Assembly: GCA_937901085.1 (NCBI GenBank)
Contig: CALCHQ010000004.1
Location: 1 to 62,405 of the forward strand
Direction of reading: 5' to 3'
Source: an uncultured Verrucomicrobiales bacterium
GTDB taxonomy: Bacteria > Verrucomicrobiota > Verrucomicrobiia > Verrucomicrobiales > Akkermansiaceae
Length of the DNA stretch: 62,405 nt
The notes beneath the pieces were generated by a model. That model was not told the DNA's origin. It saw nothing but the letters and a program-made list of their open reading frames with translations, and searched no databases. Position numbers and translations under genes: made by a program. Of this stretch, positions 42,942 through 51,786 are shown one piece after another. Each line of letters opens with the position of its first letter. Positions within the stretch are counted from its first letter, which is position 1.

Positions 42942-43460
42942 ATGGCAAGTCTGGAATGGTTGGAGAATAACGCGTACACGAAGCACCAGCGCCGCAGTTC
43001 GCATCTGGCGCTGGCGTGCCTGCTGGCGTTTCTGTCTGCGGTGTGGGGCTGGCCGACTTTCAGCAGCTGGAGGGGAATTTATTATGCCTTGCAGGCGGAT
43101 TCGGGAATCCGGGCGGTGGGGTATGTGGAAGGCTACCGCGATGTGTTTCGACGTCGCAATAGTGCTTCCCGTTCGTGCAAGTCGATTCTCAAGGTTGCGC
43201 TTGAATACGATGGTAATGTCTATACGATTGACCGTAAGGGGTTTAATTTCACCCAATCGCGTTATGAACGCGCCAAGGAAAGCCGCCGGGTGACGGTGTA
43301 TGTCAATCCGGAGAATCCTGCGGCTTCGGTGCTGAGTCTGGGAGTGCCGCCGGAAACGTGGATTGTGCATTCGCTCGTGGGGGTGGTGGAGCTGGTGCTT
43401 CTGGGCTGCTCCGGGTATTTTTTCTGTTTGTACTACCGAAAGGAGGAGCCCGATGTTTAA
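42942..43460 (+). CDS. DUF3592-like membrane protein
   Basis: This 172-residue protein has a membrane helix near residues 25-45, an extracytoplasmic part (RAVGYVEGYRDVF, ILKVALEYDGNVYTIDRKGF, RVTVYVNPENPAASVL) and a second helix near the C-terminus. The helix-sheet-helix layout and the VYVNPENP phrase match DUF3592 proteins of unknown function. The ATG at 42942 has an AGAGGA ribosome site at a good distance (7-8 nt); ATG at 42936 is too close to it. The end overlaps the next gene by 8 nt. Confidence 0.72.
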   Translation: MASLEWLENNAYTKHQRRSSHLALACLLAFLSAVWGWPTFSSWRGIYYALQADSGIRAVGYVEGYRDVFRRRNSASRSCKSILKVALEYDGNVYTIDRKGFNFTQSRYERAKESRRVTVYVNPENPAASVLSLGVPPETWIVHSLVGVVELVLLGCSGYFFCLYYRKEEPDV

Positions 43461-43905
43461 GTGCGAAAAAGCGCGGCGTGTGCTGCTGGTTGACAAGGCG
43501 AAGCTGAATATGGCGGCGCTGCTGGTGCTGGCTGTGGCCTGTTTCCTGCCGTTGCATGGGGAGCTGGATGCCGACGGAACCCATGCCTGGGAGAGTCTCT
43601 GCCTGGCGTCTTTGTCTGTGCCTTCGTGGTGCGTGGCGTTTCTGTACCGCCCCCACTGCCTGGAGAAGTGGGGGCGCGATATGGTGGTTTTCGGGGTGAT
43701 GGCCGGGTATGAAGCCTTACTTATCTGCTGGCATGCCCCGCTGCTCTGGGGGGTGCACAGCCCGTGGTACTGGCACAGCGGCATGCTGAATCCGGGCATG
43801 GAGGAGCAGGGAGGGGCATGGGGTTGGCTGCCGGTGCATGCATGTATGCTCGCGCTGGCAATTGTGGGGGCGTATGCGGTGCATCGGTTAAAGAATAACA
43901 AGTGA
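43453..43905 (+). CDS. Small integral membrane protein, unknown
   Basis: This 150-residue protein begins MFKCEKARRVLL, with an AGGAGG ribosome site about 8 nt before the ATG. About four hydrophobic segments are visible (near residues 18-35, 45-60, 75-95 and 128-145), with Trp- and His-rich loops between the last two. No family recognised. It overlaps the DUF3592-like gene by 8 nt, so they are cotranscribed and probably coupled. Confidence 0.7.
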   Translation: MFKCEKARRVLLVDKAKLNMAALLVLAVACFLPLHGELDADGTHAWESLCLASLSVPSWCVAFLYRPHCLEKWGRDMVVFGVMAGYEALLICWHAPLLWGVHSPWYWHSGMLNPGMEEQGGAWGWLPVHACMLALAIVGAYAVHRLKNNK

Positions 43906-43991
43906 TGAAGACATTGATGAAGATGGTTCGTTTTGTTCTGGGGCGCAACTGGATGATGCCGGTGGCGCCACTGGTTCTGCCGGGACATTAA
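43905..43991 (+). CDS. Very short frame, 28 codons, doubtful
   Basis: An ATG overlaps the preceding stop by one base (TGATG) and opens MKTLMKMVRFVLGRNWMMPV, ending LPGH. The arrangement is that of a coupled gene, and the peptide is short, basic and hydrophobic. No homologue is known to me and coding potential cannot be judged at this length. Confidence 0.2.
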   Translation: MKTLMKMVRFVLGRNWMMPVAPLVLPGH

Positions 43992-44074
43992 AATTTGCTG
44001 GCTGGCGTATTTTTAGCTCGCTTTTTGGCGTTAAAAGTGGCACAGTTAACAGGAACTGAACCTGCATAGGAATT

Positions 44075-44803
44075 ATGAGTGAGCCGACACAAACTCCGTA
44101 TAAACGTATTCTTCTGAAACTTAGTGGTGAAGCCCTTCGTGCCCCCGGTAGCAAGGACAATATTTCCCCGGAGATTGTGGCTCGCATTGCCCGCGAGATT
44201 GCGGAAGCTCAGCAGAAAGGCGATTTGCAGATTGCCATCGTGGTGGGTGGCGGCAACATCTGGCGTGGTGCCAAGGCCAGCGTGCGCGGTATGGACCGCC
44301 CCACGGCTGACTACGTGGGCATGCTCGCCACGGTGATGAATGCTCTTTCCATCTGCTCTGCGGTGCAGGAGGCCGGTGTGCCGGCCCATGTGCAGAGCGC
44401 CATTGAGATGAAGAATGTGGCCGAGCCCTACGTGCGCAACAAGGCCCGCCACCAGCTGCGCGCTGGTGAGGTGGTGGTATTTGCCGCCGGCACGGGTAAC
44501 CCCTTCTTCAGCACCGATACGGCTGCTGCCCTGCGCGCCTGCGAAATCAATGCCGAAGTGGTGATGAAGGCTACCTCTGTGGACGGTGTGTACACTGCCG
44601 ACCCCAAGACTGACCCCTCCGCCACCCGTTTTGATGCCATTTCCTACGAGGAGTGCATCTCCCGCAACCTGAAGGTGATGGACCAGACCGCTTTCACCCT
44701 GTGCAAGGACAACGCCAAGCCCATCATGGTGTTTGATATGCACCAGCCCGGCAACATCACCCGCGCCTTGCTGGGTGAGAAAATCGGTACCATCATCGGC
44801 TGA
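44075..44803 (+). CDS. pyrH: UMP kinase
   Basis: This 242-residue bacterial UMP kinase of the amino-acid-kinase fold phosphorylates UMP to UDP. Motifs are RILLKLSGEAL, IVVGGGNIWRG, PTADYVGMLATVMNAL, FFSTDTAAALRA and VDGVYTADPK. Length is normal. It leads pyrH-frr-bactofilin, the common bacterial pairing with ribosome recycling factor. No consensus promoter was found upstream. Confidence 0.97.
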   Translation: MSEPTQTPYKRILLKLSGEALRAPGSKDNISPEIVARIAREIAEAQQKGDLQIAIVVGGGNIWRGAKASVRGMDRPTADYVGMLATVMNALSICSAVQEAGVPAHVQSAIEMKNVAEPYVRNKARHQLRAGEVVVFAAGTGNPFFSTDTAAALRACEINAEVVMKATSVDGVYTADPKTDPSATRFDAISYEECISRNLKVMDQTAFTLCKDNAKPIMVFDMHQPGNITRALLGEKIGTIIG

Positions 44804-44838
44804 AACAGATTTTAACACACAACATACATATTACGACA

Positions 44839-45405
44839 ATGGACGAAGAGACACTCTTGCTCGAAGTAGAAACGGGTATGGAAGAAGCTGTGGAGCACAT
44901 GCAGGCTGGTTTTGCCGGCGTGCGCACCGGTAAGGCTTCCCCCTCCCTGGTGGACAATATGGACATCTTTGTGGCATCCTACGGCTCCAGCATGAAGCTG
45001 AAGAGTCTTGCCGTGGTTTCCACGCCCGACGCCCGCTCCATCCTGATTCAGCCCTTTGACCCGGGTACCCTGAACGACATTAAGAAGGCTATTGCTGAAA
45101 GCCGTCTGGGTATCTCCCCTATCATCGATGCCCGCTCCGTGCGTCTGCCCATTCCTGAACTGACCGGCGAGCGCCGCAAGGAGCTTTGCAAGTATGTTTC
45201 CGGCCTGGGTGAAGAGACCCGCGTGCGTATCCGCGGTGTCCGCAAGAACGGCATGGACGGCATCAAGAAGCTCAAGGCCGACAACATCCTGACGGAGGAC
45301 GGTGTACGTACCGCCGAAGACAAGGTGCAGAAGCTGACGGACAAGTATGTGAAGACTGTTGGTGACCTGGTGGCCGCCAAGGAAAAGGAAATCATGACGG
45401 TGTAA
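44839..45405 (+). CDS. frr: Ribosome recycling factor
   Basis: This 188-residue RRF splits post-termination ribosomes together with EF-G. The family phrase GVRTGKASPSLVDN appears early, IQPFDPGTLNDIKKAI in the middle, and the C-terminal helix carries RVRIRGVRKNGMDGIKKL. Length is within the family range (about 185). It lies 35 nt after pyrH. Confidence 0.97.
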   Translation: MDEETLLLEVETGMEEAVEHMQAGFAGVRTGKASPSLVDNMDIFVASYGSSMKLKSLAVVSTPDARSILIQPFDPGTLNDIKKAIAESRLGISPIIDARSVRLPIPELTGERRKELCKYVSGLGEETRVRIRGVRKNGMDGIKKLKADNILTEDGVRTAEDKVQKLTDKYVKTVGDLVAAKEKEIMTV

Positions 45406-45438
45406 TTTTCACCCTATCCCCCCGACTCTCACACGAAC

Positions 45439-45759
45439 ATGAGTACGAATACCACGAACGTTCTTTCCTCCGGCATCGAGATTATCGGTTCCATCCGTTT
45501 CCAGAATGATATGCACATCGATGGTCACATCGAGGGTGAAATTCAGTCTGACACCGGCAAGGTCACGATTGGCGAAATGGCCAATATCAAGGGTGACATC
45601 CACGCTGGTGAGGTTCACATCTACGGCCGCGTGGAGGGCAACATTGAGAGCAGCCGCTGCCACCTGAGCGCCCAGTCCAACATTACGGGCGACATCACCA
45701 CCGGCGTGCTTTCCATGGATGAAGGCGCCCGCCTGAGCGGCCGCGCCCAGATTGGTTAA
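45439..45759 (+). CDS. Bactofilin
   Basis: This 106-residue DUF583 protein has a short disordered N-terminus, followed by a right-handed beta-helix of repeating strands: IEIIGSIRFQNDMHIDGHIE, then KVTIGEMANIKGDI and VEGNIESSRCHLSAQSNITG. Bactofilins self-assemble into cytoskeletal filaments that help localise cell-wall or secretion machinery. It is 33 nt after frr and closes the operon at a strong terminator. Confidence 0.92.
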   Translation: MSTNTTNVLSSGIEIIGSIRFQNDMHIDGHIEGEIQSDTGKVTIGEMANIKGDIHAGEVHIYGRVEGNIESSRCHLSAQSNITGDITTGVLSMDEGARLSGRAQIG

Positions 45760-45789
45760 GCCCAGCGGTATTTATTCCGCTTAAAGGAA

Positions 45790-45828
45790 CACCGGGCCGA
45801 TTCTGCTGGATCGGCCCGGTGCTTTCTT
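45790..45828. terminator. Terminator after the bactofilin gene
   Basis: An 11-bp stem, CACCGGGCCGA (45790-45800) with TCGGCCCGGTG (45811-45821), has a 10-nt loop, then CTTTCTTT. Possibly also serves the convergent GH89 gene. Confidence 0.85.
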
Positions 45829-45865
45829 TAATGTTAAATGTAGAATTCTGACTTCTGCATTCCCC

Positions 45866-48076
45866 TTATTTTGCAAGAATGCGGCTGGCCACTTTGTTGA
45901 CCTTGCCTTCAGGTTTGGTGAGCAGCTGGAGTTTTGCCTGGCGGAAGCCCTGTTCTACGGCATCGACCGATTTGCTGAGTTCGTAGCTGGTGCTTACGGC
46001 CTCGCCGTTGTTCTCGGTGGTCTGGGAGGCAGAACGTCCGCCTTCGCCAGCCAGCGTCTGTCCCTGCAGCTCGGCTCGCTTGACCTTGAAGAAGGCTTCC
46101 CAGCGTTTGAGGTAGTACTGGCTCATCATTTCGGCAAACTGGCGGTGGGCATAGTCGTTGAGCATGCCATTGGACGGGGTCCAGGTGGTGATGAGCTGCA
46201 GCATGGCCTTGCGCATCTCGGCGCGAGCCTTGGCGTTTTCGCCGCCCTTGCTTTCTACCCCTTGCAGGAAACGGCCGAGCAGGAAGTCTTCCGAGGTGGA
46301 CAGGACGCTGGCGGTGTCACGGATGAGCTGGAGGTAGGCTTCAGATTCTTTGTCAAAGGCGGCCAGGTCCTGCTGCTCGTAGGCTGCCTTTACCTTGGGA
46401 AGCTGCACGCGGGCCTCATCGGCCAGTACCTGGCGGCAGAGGTCGGCCATATCGTGCCGGTATGTCCGCAATTTACCCAGTTTGTGGGTCTTGCCTGCCT
46501 TGAGCATCAGGCGGGCGGCTTCCTTGACGTCGTCTCTGTCGTAGTAATCCTTGGCGCTGGACCAGGTGGATGCCTTGGTGGCAGTGAGACTGGGGCGGGC
46601 GCAGAGAATGTTTTCCTGGCAGCCTTCCTGCTGGCGGGGCGGGGCGTAGACGCTATCCATCAGCAATTCGTGAGCCTTGATGATGTTCTTATCCACAACG
46701 CCGTACCGGGCTTCGGTGTACTCCCGGAGGAAGTCGTCGCGGTCGATGCGGTCGCGCGTGTTGATGCGCTCGGTGAGCAGGGCATAGTACAGCGGGTTGG
46801 TTTCCAATCCTTCGGAGATGAGGCCGATGCCGATGGCACCACCCGGTCTGCCGGTCATGTTTTCCAGCAGCCCGGCACCACCGTAGAAACCGTGGTTGCC
46901 GCCGAAGTTGAGCAGCTCGCACCAGACATGCGGGCGCTGCTGGTAGTCACGGCGGAGATTGTGCCCCTCCGACATGTCCTTGTCGAGCGCCAGGATGACG
47001 GTGTGGCGCGGGTCCGTTCCTGCCAGAAGGTCGCGGTGGGGATTGTGTCCCCATGCCTGGATCAGCCAGATGGAACCAGGCGCCGCCTGCTGCATGGCTT
47101 GCTGCACGGCCTTGGCTGCCGGAGTGAGCGGTGTGCCGCCGGTGCTGCCACCTTCGTGGAAGAGGTCGCCGCCGAAGTAGTTGCCGCGGTAGCCGTATAC
47201 CTTCCGGATGCGTTTGTACCAGAGGGCGGCCATGCGGGGAAAATCTTCTGCCGTGGGTTGCAGGACGGCGGGGCGGTTGTAGTGGGCGCACCACTTGCCT
47301 TGCGGGATGATGCGGCCTTTCAGCTTGTCTGCCGGCATATCGTGGGGCAGGAAGCCGACATAGCCCTGCAGAACCGGTTCCATGCCCAGCTCCAGCATGC
47401 GCTTGACCAGGAAACGGCCGAGCCTGGCTTCGTTCTTGATGATGATGGGGCTTACCGGGCCTCCTTCGCCCTCCAGGTTGCCCATGTTCCACCAGGCGGA
47501 ATAGGCGGGGTTGGGGATGAAGTTTGCTACCTTACCCTTGGGGTAGCCGATGTCACGCAGGAAGCCCTGCCAGACCTGCTCCAGCCCGGCGGTGACGAGC
47601 GCATGGGTATAGCCGGCAAGCGCGAGCCTGTCGATTTCCTGTTCCCAGCGGGCCAAGTCCCAATGGGTAGCGGTGTAGCTCAGGGTGCAGTAGTTGTAGG
47701 CGTAGTTGAACGGAAGCGCTTCGGGAATGGTGATGGGCGTTTCCGGCAGCGTGAAGGTGGCGGCGCTGCTGTTGTCTCCGTTCCATGAGAGGTGAACTTT
47801 GGCGATTTTGCGGAGGTAGTAGCCATAGCCGCGTATGCCTTCCCGCAGGGTGGCGGCGGTGATGAGGAGCTGCCCGCCGTTGTTGCTGAGGCAGGCCTGC
47901 TTCTGTTCCGGGGCTATCTGGAATTGTACCTTGCCGGCAAAATCGGGCGTAACGCGCGCCACAAGTTTGAGGGCGGGTTCCACCATCTGCTCGGCGCAGG
48001 CTGGCTGATGCACAGCAAGCAGCACCGGGAGGATGCTGCCTGCTGCCAGAAGAGCTTTAGAAGAGCTGCTATTCAT
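45866..48076 (-). CDS. Secreted alpha-N-acetylglucosaminidase (GH89)
   Basis: This 736-residue NAGLU-type enzyme removes terminal alpha-linked GlcNAc, which caps gastric-type mucin O-glycans. A signal peptide ends near CAEQ (about residue 29). The small N-terminal domain ends near TLPETPI. The catalytic domain has the GH89 phrases YCTLSYTATHWDLARWEQEI, LQGYVGFLPHDMP, FGGDLFHEGG (Glu308, likely acid/base or nucleophile) and GLISEGLETNP (Glu422, the second catalytic Glu). It starts 11 nt after the pseudopilin gene, so it appears to belong to the secretion operon. Confidence 0.93.
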   Translation of the reverse strand: MNSSSSKALLAAGSILPVLLAVHQPACAEQMVEPALKLVARVTPDFAGKVQFQIAPEQKQACLSNNGGQLLITAATLREGIRGYGYYLRKIAKVHLSWNGDNSSAATFTLPETPITIPEALPFNYAYNYCTLSYTATHWDLARWEQEIDRLALAGYTHALVTAGLEQVWQGFLRDIGYPKGKVANFIPNPAYSAWWNMGNLEGEGGPVSPIIIKNEARLGRFLVKRMLELGMEPVLQGYVGFLPHDMPADKLKGRIIPQGKWCAHYNRPAVLQPTAEDFPRMAALWYKRIRKVYGYRGNYFGGDLFHEGGSTGGTPLTPAAKAVQQAMQQAAPGSIWLIQAWGHNPHRDLLAGTDPRHTVILALDKDMSEGHNLRRDYQQRPHVWCELLNFGGNHGFYGGAGLLENMTGRPGGAIGIGLISEGLETNPLYYALLTERINTRDRIDRDDFLREYTEARYGVVDKNIIKAHELLMDSVYAPPRQQEGCQENILCARPSLTATKASTWSSAKDYYDRDDVKEAARLMLKAGKTHKLGKLRTYRHDMADLCRQVLADEARVQLPKVKAAYEQQDLAAFDKESEAYLQLIRDTASVLSTSEDFLLGRFLQGVESKGGENAKARAEMRKAMLQLITTWTPSNGMLNDYAHRQFAEMMSQYYLKRWEAFFKVKRAELQGQTLAGEGGRSASQTTENNGEAVSTSYELSKSVDAVEQGFRQAKLQLLTKPEGKVNKVASRILAK

Positions 48077-48087
48077 GAATAAGGCTG

Positions 48088-48708
48088 TTATAACAGCTTG
48101 ATGTTAGAAACGTTGTCTTCGTTTTCAGGGTTCTTGTTGGTGCTGTCACCCTGGCCGTCGGGACCCTGCGAGAAGATGTCGAAATCGGCATTGATGCCTT
48201 CGCCCACCTTGCCGCGCTCATCCTCTGCTTCGCAGCCCAGACGGTAGCGGTAGGGCTTACCCCAGGGGTCGAGGATGACCAGTACCTTGCGGCGGCCCTT
48301 GTCGCGGGTGCGGATGCTGGCCCGCAGCACGGGGATGCCTTCTCCCTGTTCGGCAGCCTTCGGGTTGCGGATGATGTTGAAGGTGGGGCAGTAGGGCATG
48401 CGGGTCACGCCGTCTTCGGCATCCGGCTCACCATCGTTGTCATTATCGCAGGCAAGGGCGCGGTACATGATGTTGGAGCTTTCCTCGTCACCCCGGCCGA
48501 AAGGAAGAACGCCGCCGTTGTCGGTGCGGTATTCGTTCATGGAGGCCTCCAGCAGCTGGATTTCCGTTTCTGCCTTCTTGACGAGTTTCTTGTTCTGGTA
48601 GCTGCCGACGGCTACCCACATGCCGGCGGCCAGCATGGCCAGAATGGCGACGCCTACCAGGATTTCCACCAGCGTGAAGCCCTTGTGTGCTTTGCGGAGC
48701 AGTTTCAT
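48088..48708 (-). CDS. Type II secretion major pseudopilin (GspG-like)
   Basis: This 206-residue prepilin has a short basic leader cut at KG before FTLVEILVGVAILAMLAAGM, including the Glu at mature position 5. The C-terminal half has LDPWGKPYRYRLG and DFDIFSQGPDG, the calcium-loop end of GspG pseudopilins. It is longer than typical GspG (about 145) because of an insert carrying a Glu/Asp-rich stretch (DNDNDGEPDAEDG). It lies 22 nt after the gspF-like gene. Confidence 0.88.
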   Translation of the reverse strand: MKLLRKAHKGFTLVEILVGVAILAMLAAGMWVAVGSYQNKKLVKKAETEIQLLEASMNEYRTDNGGVLPFGRGDEESSNIMYRALACDNDNDGEPDAEDGVTRMPYCPTFNIIRNPKAAEQGEGIPVLRASIRTRDKGRRKVLVILDPWGKPYRYRLGCEAEDERGKVGEGINADFDIFSQGPDGQGDSTNKNPENEDNVSNIKLL

Positions 48709-48730
48709 GGTTTTCCAGGCGGTGTCGGGA

Positions 48731-50014
48731 TTAGACGTTCTTGATGATTTCCATCATCGGCATGAACATGGCCAGCACGATGCTGCCTACTACGACGGCC
48801 AGGAACACAATCATGAGCGGTTCGAGCATGGCGGTGAGGGCAGTGACGGTGTTGTCCACTTCTTCGTCGTATACCTCGGCCACCTTCATGAGCATGTCGG
48901 GCAGCTGGCCGGTTTCTTCACCCACGTCCACCATGGAAATCATCATGGGCGGGAAGACATTGCAGGTACTCATCGGCGTGACGATGGATTCACCTTCACG
49001 CACAGAGTCGTGAATCTTGGTCACCGCGTCGGCCACGATGACGTTGCCAGCCGTGTCGCGGGTGATGAGGAGAGCCTGCAGAATCGGCACGCCGGAGGAG
49101 ACCAGCGTACCGAAGGTACGGGAGAAGCGGGCTACGGCACTGACCTTGGTCAGATCGCCAATCTTGGGCAGCTTCAGAACCATGGCATCCACGGTGCGGC
49201 CACCCTTGGGGGTACGCTTCCAGATGGAGATGCCGACGATGGCGGCAGCCACCAGCGCCAGGAAGAGAACGGCATTGGGGACAAAGGGAATGAGGGAGTC
49301 TGCCATGCAGTTGTCGGAGAAGTTGAAGACGAACTGAGAGAGGGCAGGCAGTTCCATGTTCTGGCCTTCAAACATTTCCTTGAACTTGGGAACGATGACC
49401 AGCATGAGGAAGGTCAGGATGCCCACGGCGATGACCAGGATGATGGTGGGGTACACCATGGCCGATACCAGCTTGGCGCGCAGGCGGTTGGCTTTTTCCT
49501 GATATTCGGCCAGACGGTTGAGTACGACTTCGAGAACACCGCCGATTTCACCTGCCTTCACCATATTGACGAACAACTTGTTGAACATCTTGGGATAGGT
49601 GGAGAGAGCCTCGGAGAAGGTGGAGCCGCCCTGTACGGATTCACCCAGCGCAACGATGGTGGCGCGCAGGTTGGGATTGGGTTCCTGCTTACTGAGTACG
49701 TTCAGGCTCTGGAGCAGGGGCAGACCGGCGTCGATGAGGGTGGCCAGCTGGCGGGTGAACACCATCAGCTCTTTCTGCTTGACGGCGGCACCGGCCTTGC
49801 CCTTGGCTCCTTTTTCTTTCTTCTTGCCCTTGGCATCCTTCTTGCCGCTGTTCTTCTTGACGGCAGAAGGACCGGCCTTGGATTCTTCGCATTCGCGGAC
49901 GAGAAGGCCCTGGGCGCGCACCATTTCCATGGCGGCAATCTTGTTGTCTGCGGTGACAAAGCCTGTCTTTTCAGCGCCGTTCTGGTCGAGCGCGGTGTAT
50001 TTGAAATTAGGCAT
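48731..50014 (-). CDS. Type II secretion/type IV pilus inner-membrane protein (GspF/PilC)
   Basis: This 427-residue polytopic platform protein has two GspF domains, each with FTRQLATLIDAGLPLLQSL-type (about residues 85-210) and FSRTFGTLVSSGVPILQAL-type (about 290-410) signatures and a membrane helix. The first 80 residues include a Lys/Ala/Gly-rich linker (residues 48-78) that is unusual for GspF. It couples the ATPase to pseudopilin assembly. It lies 74 nt after the first ATPase gene. Confidence 0.93.
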   Translation of the reverse strand: MPNFKYTALDQNGAEKTGFVTADNKIAAMEMVRAQGLLVRECEESKAGPSAVKKNSGKKDAKGKKKEKGAKGKAGAAVKQKELMVFTRQLATLIDAGLPLLQSLNVLSKQEPNPNLRATIVALGESVQGGSTFSEALSTYPKMFNKLFVNMVKAGEIGGVLEVVLNRLAEYQEKANRLRAKLVSAMVYPTIILVIAVGILTFLMLVIVPKFKEMFEGQNMELPALSQFVFNFSDNCMADSLIPFVPNAVLFLALVAAAIVGISIWKRTPKGGRTVDAMVLKLPKIGDLTKVSAVARFSRTFGTLVSSGVPILQALLITRDTAGNVIVADAVTKIHDSVREGESIVTPMSTCNVFPPMMISMVDVGEETGQLPDMLMKVAEVYDEEVDNTVTALTAMLEPLMIVFLAVVVGSIVLAMFMPMMEIIKNV

Positions 50015-50088
50015 AGTGTTCTAGTAAGTTAAAAGGAAAATGTTGTTATAGTGCAAAGATAGCAGATGTGTGCAGCGGCGTCAAGCCA

Positions 50089-51756
50089 TTAGGTATACTT
50101 GAGTACCTCTTCAATGGTGGTATTGCCTTCGAAGATGTTCTGGATGCCGTCTTCACGCAGGGTGGTCATGCCCAGCTCGATGGCTTTCTGCTTCAGGACG
50201 ATGGAGGGAACGTTCTGGGTGATGAGTTCCTTGATGGGGTCGGTCACGTTGAGGAGTTCGTGAATACCCTTGCGGCCTTTGTAGCCCGTGTTGGCGCACT
50301 TGTCGCAGCGGGCACCCGTGAAGAATTGCTGGTTGCCGATGAGCTGCGGATTGATGCCCAGCTGGTTGAGCAGCGTGTTGGACGGACGGTAGGGGGTCTT
50401 GCAGTACGGGCAGATGGTACGCACCAGTCGCTGCCCCAGCACGCCCAGCAGCGTGGCGGCCAGCAGGAAGGGCTGCACGCCCATATCCACGAAGCGGGTC
50501 ACGGCACCGGCGGCGTCGTTGGTGTGCAGGGTGGAGAGTACGAGGTGACCCGTCAGAGCGGCCTGAATGGCAATCTGCGCGGTGTCGGTATCACGGATTT
50601 CGCCCACCAGAATGCGGTCCGGGTCCTGACGCAGGAAGGCACGCAGGACGCGTGGGAAGGTCACGCCGATGGCTTCGTTGATGGGTACCTGCACAATGCC
50701 GTCGATGTCGTATTCCACCGGGTCTTCTGCGGTGAGCAGCTTGGAATCCACGGTGTTCACTTCGCGCAGGGCGGCGTAGAGGGTGGTGGTCTTACCGGAA
50801 CCGGTGGGGCCCGTCACCACGAAGATGCCGTTGGGCTTGTTCACCGTGTCGATAATGTATTCATGCAGGTGGGGGGAGAGGTTCAGGTTATCGAGGTTGA
50901 GGCTGACGCTGTTGCGGTCGAGTACACGCATTACCACCGATTCACCGTACTGTGTGGGCAGGGAGTTCACACGCATATCCACGCCGGCTTCACCTACCTT
51001 CATCACGATGCGGCCGTCCTGCGGTACGCGGCGTTCGGCAATGTTCATGCCGGCCATTACCTTGACGCGGGAAATGACGGAATTGGCCAGATGCACAGGG
51101 GGCGGTGCCATCTCATACAGGGCGCCGTCCACGCGGTAGCGAATCTTGAATTCGGATTCAAAGGGTTCAAGGTGAATATCAGATGCCTTTTCCTTGATGG
51201 CCTGCATAATTACCAGATTCACGAACTTGATGACCGGGGCAGCATTGGCTTCATCTGCGCCATCGTTGCTGCCCACGTTCATGCTGTCGAGCTCGGCAAG
51301 CAGGTCACCCATGGCGGCTTCAGCACCGCCGTAGCATTCTGTCAGGCGGGCACGTACTTCGTAGTCGGCAGCCACATACAGGTAAATGTCCTGCCCGGTG
51401 GCGACGCGCAGGTCATCCACCGTCTGCGGGTTGAGCGGGTCTTCCAGGCAGAGGTAGAGCCCTTCGCCCGCGCGGTATTCGATGGGCAGCGCGCCATGCA
51501 GGCGGGCCAGCCCGGCGGGCAGCATATTGAGAACTTCCTGGGGAGGGGTGAAGTCGGCAAGGGAGATGTACTGGGCGCCCACCTCCATGGCGATGACGTT
51601 CCAGAAATCTTCCGGGGCGCTGATGATGCCGAAATCAATCATCGTCTCCCACAGTTCCTTACCACTGTTGGCCATTTCGTCCGCAATATCCTTGGCAACG
51701 GAACGCTCCAGCATGCCGTTGTTGATGAATACATCAATTGCAACCTCGTTGTTCAT
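50089..51756 (-). CDS. Secretion/pilus assembly ATPase (GspE/PilB), copy 1
   Basis: This 555-residue traffic ATPase has an N-terminal MshEN-type domain (MNNEVAIDVFINNG onward), then the ATPase: VVTGPTGSGKTTTLYAAL (Walker A), AEDPVEYDIDGIVQVPIN (Asp box), ILVGEIRDTDTAQIAIQAA (Walker B) and STLHTNDAAGAV (His box). The zinc site C-x2-C is doubled (CPYCKTPY and CDKCANTGY). It powers pseudopilus or pilus assembly. It lies between a paralogue and the gspF gene. Confidence 0.94.
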   Translation of the reverse strand: MNNEVAIDVFINNGMLERSVAKDIADEMANSGKELWETMIDFGIISAPEDFWNVIAMEVGAQYISLADFTPPQEVLNMLPAGLARLHGALPIEYRAGEGLYLCLEDPLNPQTVDDLRVATGQDIYLYVAADYEVRARLTECYGGAEAAMGDLLAELDSMNVGSNDGADEANAAPVIKFVNLVIMQAIKEKASDIHLEPFESEFKIRYRVDGALYEMAPPPVHLANSVISRVKVMAGMNIAERRVPQDGRIVMKVGEAGVDMRVNSLPTQYGESVVMRVLDRNSVSLNLDNLNLSPHLHEYIIDTVNKPNGIFVVTGPTGSGKTTTLYAALREVNTVDSKLLTAEDPVEYDIDGIVQVPINEAIGVTFPRVLRAFLRQDPDRILVGEIRDTDTAQIAIQAALTGHLVLSTLHTNDAAGAVTRFVDMGVQPFLLAATLLGVLGQRLVRTICPYCKTPYRPSNTLLNQLGINPQLIGNQQFFTGARCDKCANTGYKGRKGIHELLNVTDPIKELITQNVPSIVLKQKAIELGMTTLREDGIQNIFEGNTTIEEVLKYT

Positions 51757-51786
51757 ATGTGTAGTAGTATCGTGTGGTGTGGGAGA